Origin: Finegoldia magna
GTDB lineage: Bacteria; Bacillota; Clostridia; Tissierellales; Peptoniphilaceae
Length of the DNA stretch: 64,000 nt
NCBI RefSeq assembly: GCF_003182075.1
Contig: NZ_QGTH01000005.1
Coordinates: 1 to 64,000, forward strand
Direction of reading: 5' to 3'
Shown here: piece by piece, positions 46,445-55,811 of the stretch
How the letters are laid out: each line of letters begins with the position of its first letter
How positions within the stretch are numbered: position 1 is the stretch's first letter
Made by a program: the position numbers and the translations under genes
Notes under the pieces: model-generated
What the model was told of the DNA's origin: nothing
What the model saw: the letters and a program-made list of their open reading frames with translations, nothing else
Databases searched by the model: none

Positions 46445-48064
46445 ATGAAAATTACATTTTTAGGAGCTGCACAAGAGGTAACAGGATCTTGTTATCTTGT
46501 GGAGACTGAAAAACACAAATTTATGGTTGACTGCGGATTGTTCCAAGGAAGTAAAGAGTTAGAACAAAAAAACCATGATGAAATAGACTTTAATGAAGTG
46601 GAATTTATGCTTTTGACTCATGCACATATTGATCATACGGGAAGAATTCCTCTTTTATATAAAAATGGATTCAGAAAACCAATTTATTGCACAAAAGCTA
46701 CAAAAGATTTGGCAGAAATAATGTTAATGGATAGTGCGAAGATTCAAGAGAGTGATGTAGAATGGGAAAATAGAAAAAGACAAAGATCTGGGAAAACACT
46801 TCTGAATCCTTTATACACTACGATTGATGCAATGAGTTGTATTTCATTGTTTAAAGGACGTTTCTATGATGAGGTTGTAAAAATAAACGAAGACATAAGA
46901 GTTGTGTTCAGAGATGCCGGTCACATGCTTGGCTCATCAAGTCTTGAAATATTTATCATTGAAAATGGCAAAACTACTAAAATTATATTCTCTGGAGATA
47001 TAGGAACTTCAAATAATCCGATTTTAAACAATCCAGAAATTTTATCTGGCTGCGATTATTTAGTTATGGAATCCACTTACGGTAATAGAATTCACGAACC
47101 TTACAAAGAAAGTGTACATTCTTTAATAGAGATAATTGAAAAAGTATCATCAAGAGGTGGAACTGTAATCATTCCTAGCTTTGCGGTTGGAAGAACTCAG
47201 GAAATTATTTATGAACTAAACAGTTATTATGATTATCAAATAAAAGATCATTATGAAAAGAAAGTCCCAGTATATGTAGACAGTCCGATGGCACTTGAAG
47301 CGACAAAAGCATTTATGAAAAATACTGATTTGTTTAATCAAAAAGCAAAGGATTATATTTCAAGTGGGGATAATGTATTCGAATTCGAAAACTTACATTA
47401 CGTTAAAAATGTAGACGAATCAAAAATGCTTAATAGCGTAAAATTCCCTAGGGTAATTATTTCTTCTAGCGGAATGGCTACAGCTGGACGTGTTCGTCAC
47501 CATTTGAAACACAACTTGTGGGATGAAAAAAACGCAGTTGTTTTTGTTGGATATCAAGCGCAAGGATCACTTGGAAGAATTTTATTAGATGGTATAGATG
47601 AAGTTAAACTTTTTGGCGAAACAATAAAAGTCAACGCTGAAATATATAATTTGGGCGGATTTTCAGGTCATGCCGATCAAAACAATCTTATGGATTTTGT
47701 AGACAATATGAAAGTAAAGCCTAAGAAAATCTTCATAACACATGGTGAAAATGAAGGAGCAGAAACTTTATCTAATTTGTTAAAAGAAAAGTATAATGTT
47801 GAGGCTGTTATCCCAAAAATTTATTCAACAGAAGAATTTGAAGCGGGAAATTACAATATAGAACAAGAAATATCTACAAACCGAGAAAATAATGATTTAT
47901 ATGCCGAATTAGAAAAGATAAAGAAAAAAATCGATCGATTGTATGAAAATAAAGAATTATTCGACCATAAAAATATGGATTCTGAAGAATACAATCAACT
48001 TAACAATCAAATTTTAGATTTGAAGAATAAAATCATGACAATAAACATGATAACTGGAGAATAA
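46445..48064 (+). CDS. metallo-beta-lactamase/beta-CASP RNase-like protein
   Basis: Cytoplasmic protein of 539 residues in the CPSF/YSH1-like group of metallo-beta-lactamase RNases. Zinc motifs THAHIDHTGR, the DAGHMLGS loop and GDIG are complete; the beta-CASP insert covers about 205-395 and the C-terminal motif C is GGFSGHAD with THGE. A coiled-coil tail of about 50 residues (480-535) is extra. It is distinct from RNase J in length and motifs. RNA is the presumed substrate. glgB starts 38 bases later with no terminator between, so read-through into the glycogen genes is possible. Confidence 0.9.
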   Translation: MKITFLGAAQEVTGSCYLVETEKHKFMVDCGLFQGSKELEQKNHDEIDFNEVEFMLLTHAHIDHTGRIPLLYKNGFRKPIYCTKATKDLAEIMLMDSAKIQESDVEWENRKRQRSGKTLLNPLYTTIDAMSCISLFKGRFYDEVVKINEDIRVVFRDAGHMLGSSSLEIFIIENGKTTKIIFSGDIGTSNNPILNNPEILSGCDYLVMESTYGNRIHEPYKESVHSLIEIIEKVSSRGGTVIIPSFAVGRTQEIIYELNSYYDYQIKDHYEKKVPVYVDSPMALEATKAFMKNTDLFNQKAKDYISSGDNVFEFENLHYVKNVDESKMLNSVKFPRVIISSSGMATAGRVRHHLKHNLWDEKNAVVFVGYQAQGSLGRILLDGIDEVKLFGETIKVNAEIYNLGGFSGHADQNNLMDFVDNMKVKPKKIFITHGENEGAETLSNLLKEKYNVEAVIPKIYSTEEFEAGNYNIEQEISTNRENNDLYAELEKIKKKIDRLYENKELFDHKNMDSEEYNQLNNQILDLKNKIMTINMITGE

Positions 48065-48102
48065 GTCTGTATAAAAGGCTAATTAAATAGCTGGGAGAAA
48101 AT

Positions 48103-50007
48103 ATGGAAAAATATTTTTATCAGGGAAATAATGAAACGGATGTATATTTGTTTCATGAAGGAAACAATAATAATTTGTACAAATTTTTAGGATCTCATAT
48201 TTACTCAGATGGATTTGGAACCTACACCAGATTTTTGGTGTGGGCTCCTAATGCTAAGCACGTAAATTTGGTTGGAGATTTCAATGATTGGGACGATTAT
48301 TCACTCCCACTTCAAAAATTACACGATGGAGAAATTTGGGAGATTTGTCTCAGAGATGTTAAAATCTTTGATTCATATAAGTACAGAATAGTCACACAAG
48401 ATTCAGAAGTTTTGTATAAAGCGGATCCATTTGCATTTCATAGCGAATTAAGACCTAAAACAGCAAGCAAGGTTTATGACATTGATGGTTATAAATGGAA
48501 AGATAAAAAATGGATCACAAAAAGAGAAGAAACTGATATATTTCACAGTCCTATGAGTATCTATGAAATAAATCTTTCCTCATGGCGAAAACGTGATGAA
48601 AATTATCTCTCCTACGTTCAATTAGCAGATGAACTTGTATCTTATCTCAAAGAAATGAATTACACACATGTTGAATTTATGCCCTTAATGGAACATCCAT
48701 TTGATGGATCATGGGGATATCAACTTACGGGTTTTTTTGCAGCGACATCTAGATTTGGTTGTCCAAAAGATTTGATGTATTTGATTGACAAATTACACCA
48801 GAATGATATTGGAGTTATCATGGATTGGGTGCCGGCTCATTTTTGTAGAGATGATTTTGGACTTAGAAAATTTGATGGAAGTAATTTATTCGAAAAATCT
48901 GACCAATACTTAGCTGATAATGATCAATGGGGAACATTGAACTTTGACTTTTCAAAAAAAGAAGTGGTGAATTTTCTTATATCTTCTGCATTATTTTGGC
49001 TCAAATACTATCATTTGGATGGATTAAGGGTTGATGCAGTTGCTTATATGATTTATTTGAACTTTGCTGGAAAAGATATCAGAAACGAAGATGGCGGCTA
49101 TGAGAACAAGGAAGCTATCGAATTTATTAAAAAATTAAATCAAACAATCAAACAAGAATTTCCAAGTGCGTTTGTCATTGCAGAAGAATCAACTTCATGG
49201 CCAAATGTTACAAAACCTGTAGAAGAAAGTGGACTTGGTTTTGATTTTAAGTGGAATATGGGTTGGATGAATGACATAATTAAATACATGAAGATGAATC
49301 CAATCTTCAGGAAAGACCATCATAATTTATTAACTTTTTCGATAATGTACGCCTTTAATGAAAATTACATCCTTCCATTTAGTCACGACGAAGTAGTTCA
49401 CATGAAAAATTCAATGATTGGTAAAATGCATGGAACTTACGATGATAAATTTGATCAAATAAGACTTTTGTATTCGTTTATGTTTGCTCATCCAGGTAAG
49501 AAACTTTTATTTATGGGTAATGACATAGGACAATTTGATGAGTGGAATGAATATAAAGACATAACATGGGAAGTTTTGGAATACGAGAAACATCAACAAT
49601 TAAAACATTTCATGGAAGATTTGAATAAATTTTACAGAGATAATAACGAGTTTTATAATTTGGATACTAGTTATTCAGGTTTTCAATGGGAAGATGTGAA
49701 CAACGCAAATGAATCTTTGATTATTTTCGAGAGAATAAATTCTAAAAACGAAAAAATTATTTGTATTTTTAATTTTACACCTGTAAAAAGAGAGAAATAT
49801 CCTGTAGGTGTCGATTGTTATGCGCTTTATTCAGTTGTACTTAATTCTTCAATGAAAAAATATGGTGGTAATTTGCTAAGGAATAAACCTTATTATTCCA
49901 AAAATAATGGACATAATGACAGAAAATTTTCAATCAAAGTTGATATAGAACCATTTTCTGCGATGTTTATAAAATTAAATAAACTTAGAAATATCAATAT
50001 AAAATAG
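48103..50007 (+). CDS. glgB: 1,4-alpha-glucan branching enzyme
   Basis: GH13 enzyme of 634 residues that makes alpha-1,6 branches in glycogen. An N-terminal CBM48-like domain (about 30-130) precedes the barrel, with catalytic Asp in [10 protein letters not shown], catalytic Glu in VIAEES and transition-state Asp in FSHDEVVH. Length and motifs are those of GlgB. It opens an eight-gene glycogen operon with gaps of at most ten bases or overlaps. GGGAGAAAAT is the ribosome site; a promoter is not clear in the 38-base gap. Confidence 0.95.
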   Translation: MEKYFYQGNNETDVYLFHEGNNNNLYKFLGSHIYSDGFGTYTRFLVWAPNAKHVNLVGDFNDWDDYSLPLQKLHDGEIWEICLRDVKIFDSYKYRIVTQDSEVLYKADPFAFHSELRPKTASKVYDIDGYKWKDKKWITKREETDIFHSPMSIYEINLSSWRKRDENYLSYVQLADELVSYLKEMNYTHVEFMPLMEHPFDGSWGYQLTGFFAATSRFGCPKDLMYLIDKLHQNDIGVIMDWVPAHFCRDDFGLRKFDGSNLFEKSDQYLADNDQWGTLNFDFSKKEVVNFLISSALFWLKYYHLDGLRVDAVAYMIYLNFAGKDIRNEDGGYENKEAIEFIKKLNQTIKQEFPSAFVIAEESTSWPNVTKPVEESGLGFDFKWNMGWMNDIIKYMKMNPIFRKDHHNLLTFSIMYAFNENYILPFSHDEVVHMKNSMIGKMHGTYDDKFDQIRLLYSFMFAHPGKKLLFMGNDIGQFDEWNEYKDITWEVLEYEKHQQLKHFMEDLNKFYRDNNEFYNLDTSYSGFQWEDVNNANESLIIFERINSKNEKIICIFNFTPVKREKYPVGVDCYALYSVVLNSSMKKYGGNLLRNKPYYSKNNGHNDRKFSIKVDIEPFSAMFIKLNKLRNINIK

Positions 50008-50015
50008 GAGGACGT

Positions 50016-51155
50016 ATGAAGGCGCGAAATAGAGTTGTCGCAATGCTTTTAGCGGGAGGACAAGGTTCAAGACTAAAAGCATTGACAAAAAATGTTGCAA
50101 AACCAGCAGTGTCATTTGGTGGAAAATATCGAATAATTGATTTTGCTTTGAGTAATGCTGCAAATTCAGATATAAGAGATGTAGGAATATTAACCCAATA
50201 CAAACCATTCAAATTAAATTCACATTTAGGAAATGGATCCAGCTGGGACTTATCCAGAAATTCTGGCGGTTTAAGAATTTTATCTCCATTTGCCACAGAA
50301 AGTGGTGGTAATTGGTATGAAGGTACAGCCAATTCTATTTACGAAAACATGAATTACTTGGATGAATTGGATGCAGAATATGTTGTTATTTTATCTGGTG
50401 ATCATATTTACAAAATGGATTACAATAAAATTTTAAAATATCATAAGGATAAGAATAGTGACCTTACAATAGCAGTAATGGAAGTAGATTGGAGCGAAGC
50501 TAGTAGATTCGGTATTATGAATACCGATGAAGATGGAAAAATTGTTGAATTTGAAGAAAAACCAAATAATCCAAAAAGTAATTTGGCTTCTATGGGAATA
50601 TATATTTTCAATTGGCATACTTTAAAAAAATATTTGATCGAAGACAATGAAGATAAGAATTCGAAACACGATTTTGGAATGAATATAATTCCTAAGATTA
50701 TAAATGATGGACTAAATGTTTTTGCATGGAAATTTGATGGCTACTGGAAAGATGTGGGAACTGTAAGAAGTTATTGGCAGGCCAATTTGGATTTATTAAA
50801 TCCTGATAATAGACTTGACTTGTACGATACTAATTGGAGAATTTACACAAAAAACAGAAATCTTCCTCCTCATTATGTTGATGAAGTTGCAGATGTCAAA
50901 AAATCTTTAATTAATGAAAATTGTTTGATTTACGGAAATGTGAACAATTCCGTTTTGTTTTCTTCGATAACTGTGGAAAAGAATGCAGAAGTTCATGATT
51001 CTGTTATTTTAAGCGATACCGTTATCAAAAAAGGTGCAAAACTTTACAACTGTGTAGTCGCAGCGTCCATGACTATTGAAGAAAATCAAGTAATTGGTGA
51101 AGAAAACTCCGACAAAATCTTCTTGGTTAGCGAAGATGGAATTGAAGAGTGTTAG
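50016..51155 (+). CDS. glgC: glucose-1-phosphate adenylyltransferase
   Basis: ADP-glucose pyrophosphorylase of 379 residues supplying ADP-glucose for GlgA. The nucleotidyltransferase signature [18 protein letters not shown] and the [10 protein letters not shown] segment are intact, and a left-handed beta-helix follows near 290-360. It is the catalytic partner of the GlgD-type subunit encoded nine bases downstream, as in Bacillus. Confidence 0.96.
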   Translation: MKARNRVVAMLLAGGQGSRLKALTKNVAKPAVSFGGKYRIIDFALSNAANSDIRDVGILTQYKPFKLNSHLGNGSSWDLSRNSGGLRILSPFATESGGNWYEGTANSIYENMNYLDELDAEYVVILSGDHIYKMDYNKILKYHKDKNSDLTIAVMEVDWSEASRFGIMNTDEDGKIVEFEEKPNNPKSNLASMGIYIFNWHTLKKYLIEDNEDKNSKHDFGMNIIPKIINDGLNVFAWKFDGYWKDVGTVRSYWQANLDLLNPDNRLDLYDTNWRIYTKNRNLPPHYVDEVADVKKSLINENCLIYGNVNNSVLFSSITVEKNAEVHDSVILSDTVIKKGAKLYNCVVAASMTIEENQVIGEENSDKIFLVSEDGIEEC

Positions 51156-51164
51156 GAGGAATTT

Positions 51165-52277
51165 ATGCAAAATTGTATTGGAATTATATACGGCGGAAAA
51201 AGTAGACAAGATTTTGGTTATTTAACAGATTCTAGACCAGAATATATGCTTCCTTATGGAGCAAGATATAGAATTATAGATATTGCATTGAGTAACTTTG
51301 CAAACAATGAATTTTCAAATGTTGTTTTGTATGGTGGCAAAATTATGAGGTCTACTCTTGATCACTTGGGAAATGGTGAAAGTTACGAATTGAACAGAAG
51401 ACGAAATGGACTTGTTATATTTCCTCCAACTTTTGAAAATTCAGGTAAGGAAATTGTAGCTTATAATGAAACTAAAGATTTTTATTTAAGATCAAAAGAA
51501 GATGAGTTGTACTTCTACGATCCAATGGTTATTTTCAGAGAAGATTTTTCGGTTTCTCATGATAGATTTATAAAAGAAGATTTGGACATATTATTGTTCT
51601 GCAAAAAGATGGATAATGCAACGGGATTATTCATCGGTGAGACTAGATTAAACTTGGATGATGAAGGCAATCTAATCAGCATAGGAACAAATCAAGGAGT
51701 CGATGATGAATTTAATTTGATGACTAACATTGGTTACATGAAAAAAGGAGTCTTTTTGAATTTGATTCACGATGCAGCTAAAAATTCTAATTCTAATGAA
51801 TTAATTGATGTTATTATTTCTAATTTGGATAAATTAAAAATCGGTGTATACATGATTGACGGATATGTTGAGGTAATCAGAAATTTGACTCAATTTTACG
51901 ACGCGAATTTGAAATTATTGAATGCCGATATTTACAATAATGTATTTTTCAAAAATGGATTGTTATTAACAAAATCGAAAGACGAGCCGTCAGCATTGTA
52001 TGGTGATTCTGCTTGTGTGAAAAATTCATTGATAGCAAACGGAGTCAAAATAGATGGTAAAGTAGAAAACTCAATTATTTTTAGAGGCGTAGAAATTCAA
52101 GAGGGTTCTGTTATCAAAAATTCCGTTATTTTCGAGAGAACTGTTATAGAAAAAAATGCAGTAGTTGTAAATACGATTACTGATAAAGGAGTTTTGATAA
52201 AAGAAAATGTAACTGCGGTTGGTAATCCAAATTATCCATACGAATTAAAAAAGAATGCAATATTAGAAGATAAATAG
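51165..52277 (+). CDS. glgD: GlgD subunit of glucose-1-phosphate adenylyltransferase
   Basis: GlgC paralogue of 370 residues. The N-terminal loop has YGGKSRQDFGYLTDSRPEYM where catalytic GlgC has GGxGSRL and KPAV, so it is probably non-catalytic, as is known for GlgD in other Firmicutes. YRIIDIALSNF and the C-terminal beta-helix remain. In Bacillus-type systems GlgC-GlgD heteromers are more active than GlgC alone. AGGAGG precedes the start. Confidence 0.93.
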   Translation: MQNCIGIIYGGKSRQDFGYLTDSRPEYMLPYGARYRIIDIALSNFANNEFSNVVLYGGKIMRSTLDHLGNGESYELNRRRNGLVIFPPTFENSGKEIVAYNETKDFYLRSKEDELYFYDPMVIFREDFSVSHDRFIKEDLDILLFCKKMDNATGLFIGETRLNLDDEGNLISIGTNQGVDDEFNLMTNIGYMKKGVFLNLIHDAAKNSNSNELIDVIISNLDKLKIGVYMIDGYVEVIRNLTQFYDANLKLLNADIYNNVFFKNGLLLTKSKDEPSALYGDSACVKNSLIANGVKIDGKVENSIIFRGVEIQEGSVIKNSVIFERTVIEKNAVVVNTITDKGVLIKENVTAVGNPNYPYELKKNAILEDK

Positions 52278-52287
52278 GGGAAAGTAA

Positions 52288-53712
52288 ATGAATATATTAT
52301 ATTGTGCAGCAGAGGCTGATCCGTTTATAAAAACTGGTGGACTTGCAGATGTTGCAGGTACACTTCCACTTGAAATGAAAAAGCAAGGTCATGAGGTGAA
52401 AGTGGTCATCCCTTTGTACAAATTGATAAATGAGGAATACAGAAAAAAATTTGAATTTGAGGGAAGTTTTTATGTAGATTTGGATTTTAAACATCATTAT
52501 GTTGGTGTGTTCAAATACATTCATAGAGGTGTGGAATTTTATTTTTTAGATAACGAAGATTATTTTAACAGAGATAATGTGTATGGCGAAAATGACGATT
52601 GTGAAAGATTCGTATTTTTCTCTAAAGCATGTGTTCAATTGTTAAGATATATCGATTTTGATTGTGACATTATCCATTCCAATGATTGGCACACAGCAAT
52701 GGTAAATGTTTATGCTAGAGATTTTGCTAAAGGGGATCCGTTCTATGAGTCAATCAAAACTGTTTTTACAATTCACAACCTAAAATATCAAGGTGTATTC
52801 AGTTCAAATTCACTTAGACAAACAGATTTATCACCTATGTATTTTTCTGAAGATGCATTGAAATTTTACGATGCAATTAATTTTATGAAAGGTGCGATAG
52901 TTTTTAGCGATAAAGTTACAACTGTTTCTAAAACTTATGCCGATGAGATTAAATACTCATTTTTTGGAGAGGGTTTGGATGGTGTTATCAGACAATATCA
53001 CTACAAAATATCTGGAATTACAAATGGAATTGATACAACTATTTGGAACCCAGAAAAAGACAAATATTTATTTAAAAATTACTCACTGAAAAATATCAAA
53101 GATAAATTCGTGAACAAAAAAGCATTACAAAGAATGTACGGTTTGGAAGAAAAAGATGTGCCTATATTCTCCATGGTTACTAGATTAGTTGAAAATAAGG
53201 GGCTTGAACTTGTAAGATACATTATGGATGAGTTTTTGACGACGGAAGATGTACAAGTGATAATTTTGGGAACAGGTGATTATTCTTATGAAGAAATGTT
53301 CAAATATTATGAGTGGAAATTCCCAGATAAATTAAAAGCAAATATTTATTATAATAATGAAGAATCACACAAAATTTATGCAGGAGCAGATTTCTTGATG
53401 ATGCCATCAATATTTGAACCTTGCGGAATATCTCAATTAATTGCTATGAGGTATGGAACAATACCAGTAGTGCGTGAAACTGGAGGATTGAGGGATACTG
53501 TTCAATCATTTAACGAATTTAGCAAAGAAGGAAATGGATTTTCTTTTACAAATATCAACGCGCATGACTTCTTGTACACATTGAGACGTTCAATATCATT
53601 TTATTACAATGATGATTTTAAAATAATTCAAGAAAATGCTATGAAGTCAAAAAATGATTGGGAAAAATCTGCAAAAGAATACATCCAACTTTATGAGGAG
53701 ATTATTAAATGA
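52288..53712 (+). CDS. glgA: glycogen synthase
   Basis: GT5 glycosyltransferase of 474 residues that extends alpha-1,4-glucan from ADP-glucose. The N-terminal KTGGLADVAGTLP, central HSNDWHTAM, ITNGIDTTIWNP and C-terminal PSIFEPCGISQLIAMRYGTIP motifs are complete. It overlaps the next gene by four bases (ATGA), so the phosphorylase-like protein is translated along with it. Confidence 0.96.
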   Translation: MNILYCAAEADPFIKTGGLADVAGTLPLEMKKQGHEVKVVIPLYKLINEEYRKKFEFEGSFYVDLDFKHHYVGVFKYIHRGVEFYFLDNEDYFNRDNVYGENDDCERFVFFSKACVQLLRYIDFDCDIIHSNDWHTAMVNVYARDFAKGDPFYESIKTVFTIHNLKYQGVFSSNSLRQTDLSPMYFSEDALKFYDAINFMKGAIVFSDKVTTVSKTYADEIKYSFFGEGLDGVIRQYHYKISGITNGIDTTIWNPEKDKYLFKNYSLKNIKDKFVNKKALQRMYGLEEKDVPIFSMVTRLVENKGLELVRYIMDEFLTTEDVQVIILGTGDYSYEEMFKYYEWKFPDKLKANIYYNNEESHKIYAGADFLMMPSIFEPCGISQLIAMRYGTIPVVRETGGLRDTVQSFNEFSKEGNGFSFTNINAHDFLYTLRRSISFYYNDDFKIIQENAMKSKNDWEKSAKEYIQLYEEIIK

Positions 53713-55802
53713 TTGATATTTCCGAAGATCGATTAAGAAAGATGTTGCAGATAAAATTATCGTATAACTCATTAGTCGATCTTCAAAATGCGGATGTCTA
53801 TGAAATTAGAATAGCATTAAATGAAGTCATTAAAGAAATTATTTCTGAACAATACACAAATATAACTACTAACAAATCTTATAGAACATATATAGTGTCG
53901 TTTGAATTAATGGTAGAAAATTTGTTTGAAGATTATATTGAAAAACTCAATTTAAAGACTCCATTACAAAAAATATTACAAGAAAAATATGAAGATATTG
54001 TAAATATGGACAATGATCTGCACCTTGGACAAAGCTATATAGGAAGATTCTCAGTAGATTTGTTTGAGAAAATTTCAAAACAAGGAAAGTTTTGTAAAGT
54101 GTATTCTATTTTTTACAAAAATTCACAGTTTAAACAACGAATAGTCGATGAAAATCAAATTGAGACAGTATTTAATAATCCAAAAACAAGCGTCGTTTTT
54201 AAAAGATCTAATGAATACGACATAGAATTAGATAATAATAAAATTAAATCACAAATATACGATATTCCTTATATAAATTGGAATACGAATTTTATCAGAT
54301 TATTTGCACCAAAAGCTAATCCCAATCTTAATTACGAAAATTTTATTCGCGGAAAAATAGAGGAGATTTATTCTGAGGAGAACAAACTAGACTCAATTTG
54401 CCAATTTGTTTACACACCTCAGATTGACGAATTTGGAAAGTATATTAAATTCTTGCAACAAAAATTTCTTGCAGATTCAATAGTGGAAGACATATATAAT
54501 GACGAAATCAAATTTTTTAAAAATCCAGATAATATCGAAGACCATATTCAAATTAATATCGTTGAAACAAATGTTGCTCTGGTAATAATCGCATTCTTGC
54601 AAAAATTATTGGATTTTGGATATGATTTTGAAAAAGCTTTGGAAAAATCTAATAAAATTTTCAAGTATTATAATATTAATCTGCACAGAGAGTCATTTGA
54701 ATTAATGGATTTGAGATTTTTGTATCAGTTTGATTATATTAAAAATATTATCCATTTGCTAAATGAAAATGCACAAAAAAATGGGTATGCACAAATTATC
54801 AAAGACGATTTTCTAGATTGCTTTAATCTTATTGCTTTCGTAACACATTCTATAATGGTTGGGTCTGATTATCAGAAAAAATATCTATTGAATAGCAAAT
54901 ATGTGGATATCACCAGAAACGTTGAAGTTAAAATTATGTCAGAAACCTATGGGTTTAACGACGATTTATTCTATAAAAGTCTGGAATGTAATAATTTGTA
55001 TTCTAGCAAACTAAAATATAAGAAAAAACTTGTAGAAAAGTACAGTTTAGAAAATATAAATGATAAGAGCATTTTTAATATGCAATTATCAGATTTTCAC
55101 GAGGGTAAGAGACAAGCTCTAAATGTCTTTTATATTTTGTATTTGTACTTAAAACTAAAATATAATGTGAATACGATAATTACTCCTACGACGTTTTTTA
55201 TTGGAGGGATGAGTTCTTTTGATTATTTGTTTTGCAAAAAAACAATTAGTTTGTGTCTTGGTTTATCTAAGATAATTAATTCGGATAAGCTAATTCAAGA
55301 AAAAATAAAATTAGTGTTTGTCGAAAATATAATGCTTGATCAAGTGCCAGACTTCGCCAAAGCATGTGATGTTTTCAACTATATACCTTACAAAAACTTC
55401 GATATTTCAAACACATATCCTTACGCATTTATGAATAACGGATCAATTATTTTGACAAGTGATTCTAGTGTTTTTGAAAATATAAGCCAATTAAAAGATA
55501 CTGGAGTATTTAAGTTTGATGAAGAAAATTTCGCAAATACAGAATCCAGTTGTATGGATTTTATATTAAAAAAAATCGAATTATTGGAAAACAAAAAATT
55601 CATAGATGAATTTTATGAGATTTATAATTTGATTCTTAAATACAACGATAGTTTTAATGTGATAAATTCTTTTGATAATTTTGTGGAAGTTAATGAAAAA
55701 ATTCAAAAATGGTATTTGAATGAAAATTTATGGAATGATTTAATGATTAAAAATATAGAAATATCCAAAAAATTCGGAATTAACTATTTAAAGGATGTTT
55801 AG
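53709..55802 (+). CDS. degenerate glycogen phosphorylase homologue, probable pseudoenzyme
   Basis: Protein of 697 residues, shorter than GlgP (about 750-830). Collinear but decayed GlgP landmarks run along it: IVSFELM for the YLSxEFLMGR region, LGQSYIGRFSVDLF for LGNGGLGRLAACFLDS, ETNVALVI for NDTHPALAI, YYNIN for YTNHT, FHEGKRQALN (H464, K467) for HEYKRQLLN, and IGGMSSF (M501) for GGKAAPG. The segment that should read EASGTGNMKF aligns to DISNTYPYAF, with A573 in place of the PLP-binding lysine. PLP-dependent phosphorolysis is therefore unlikely. The frame is intact over 2 kb and coupled to glgA, so it is a retained protein, perhaps regulatory or glucan-binding, not a pseudogene. Confidence 0.8.
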   Translation: MIDISEDRLRKMLQIKLSYNSLVDLQNADVYEIRIALNEVIKEIISEQYTNITTNKSYRTYIVSFELMVENLFEDYIEKLNLKTPLQKILQEKYEDIVNMDNDLHLGQSYIGRFSVDLFEKISKQGKFCKVYSIFYKNSQFKQRIVDENQIETVFNNPKTSVVFKRSNEYDIELDNNKIKSQIYDIPYINWNTNFIRLFAPKANPNLNYENFIRGKIEEIYSEENKLDSICQFVYTPQIDEFGKYIKFLQQKFLADSIVEDIYNDEIKFFKNPDNIEDHIQINIVETNVALVIIAFLQKLLDFGYDFEKALEKSNKIFKYYNINLHRESFELMDLRFLYQFDYIKNIIHLLNENAQKNGYAQIIKDDFLDCFNLIAFVTHSIMVGSDYQKKYLLNSKYVDITRNVEVKIMSETYGFNDDLFYKSLECNNLYSSKLKYKKKLVEKYSLENINDKSIFNMQLSDFHEGKRQALNVFYILYLYLKLKYNVNTIITPTTFFIGGMSSFDYLFCKKTISLCLGLSKIINSDKLIQEKIKLVFVENIMLDQVPDFAKACDVFNYIPYKNFDISNTYPYAFMNNGSIILTSDSSVFENISQLKDTGVFKFDEENFANTESSCMDFILKKIELLENKKFIDEFYEIYNLILKYNDSFNVINSFDNFVEVNEKIQKWYLNENLWNDLMIKNIEISKKFGINYLKDV

Positions 55803-55811
55803 GAGTTATAA

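Noticed and set aside
53709-55802. Reading the phosphorylase-like gene as a decaying pseudogene
   Set aside because: The frame is uninterrupted over 697 codons, starts in a coupled ATGA overlap and is followed by a normally spaced gene, which argues for maintained expression.
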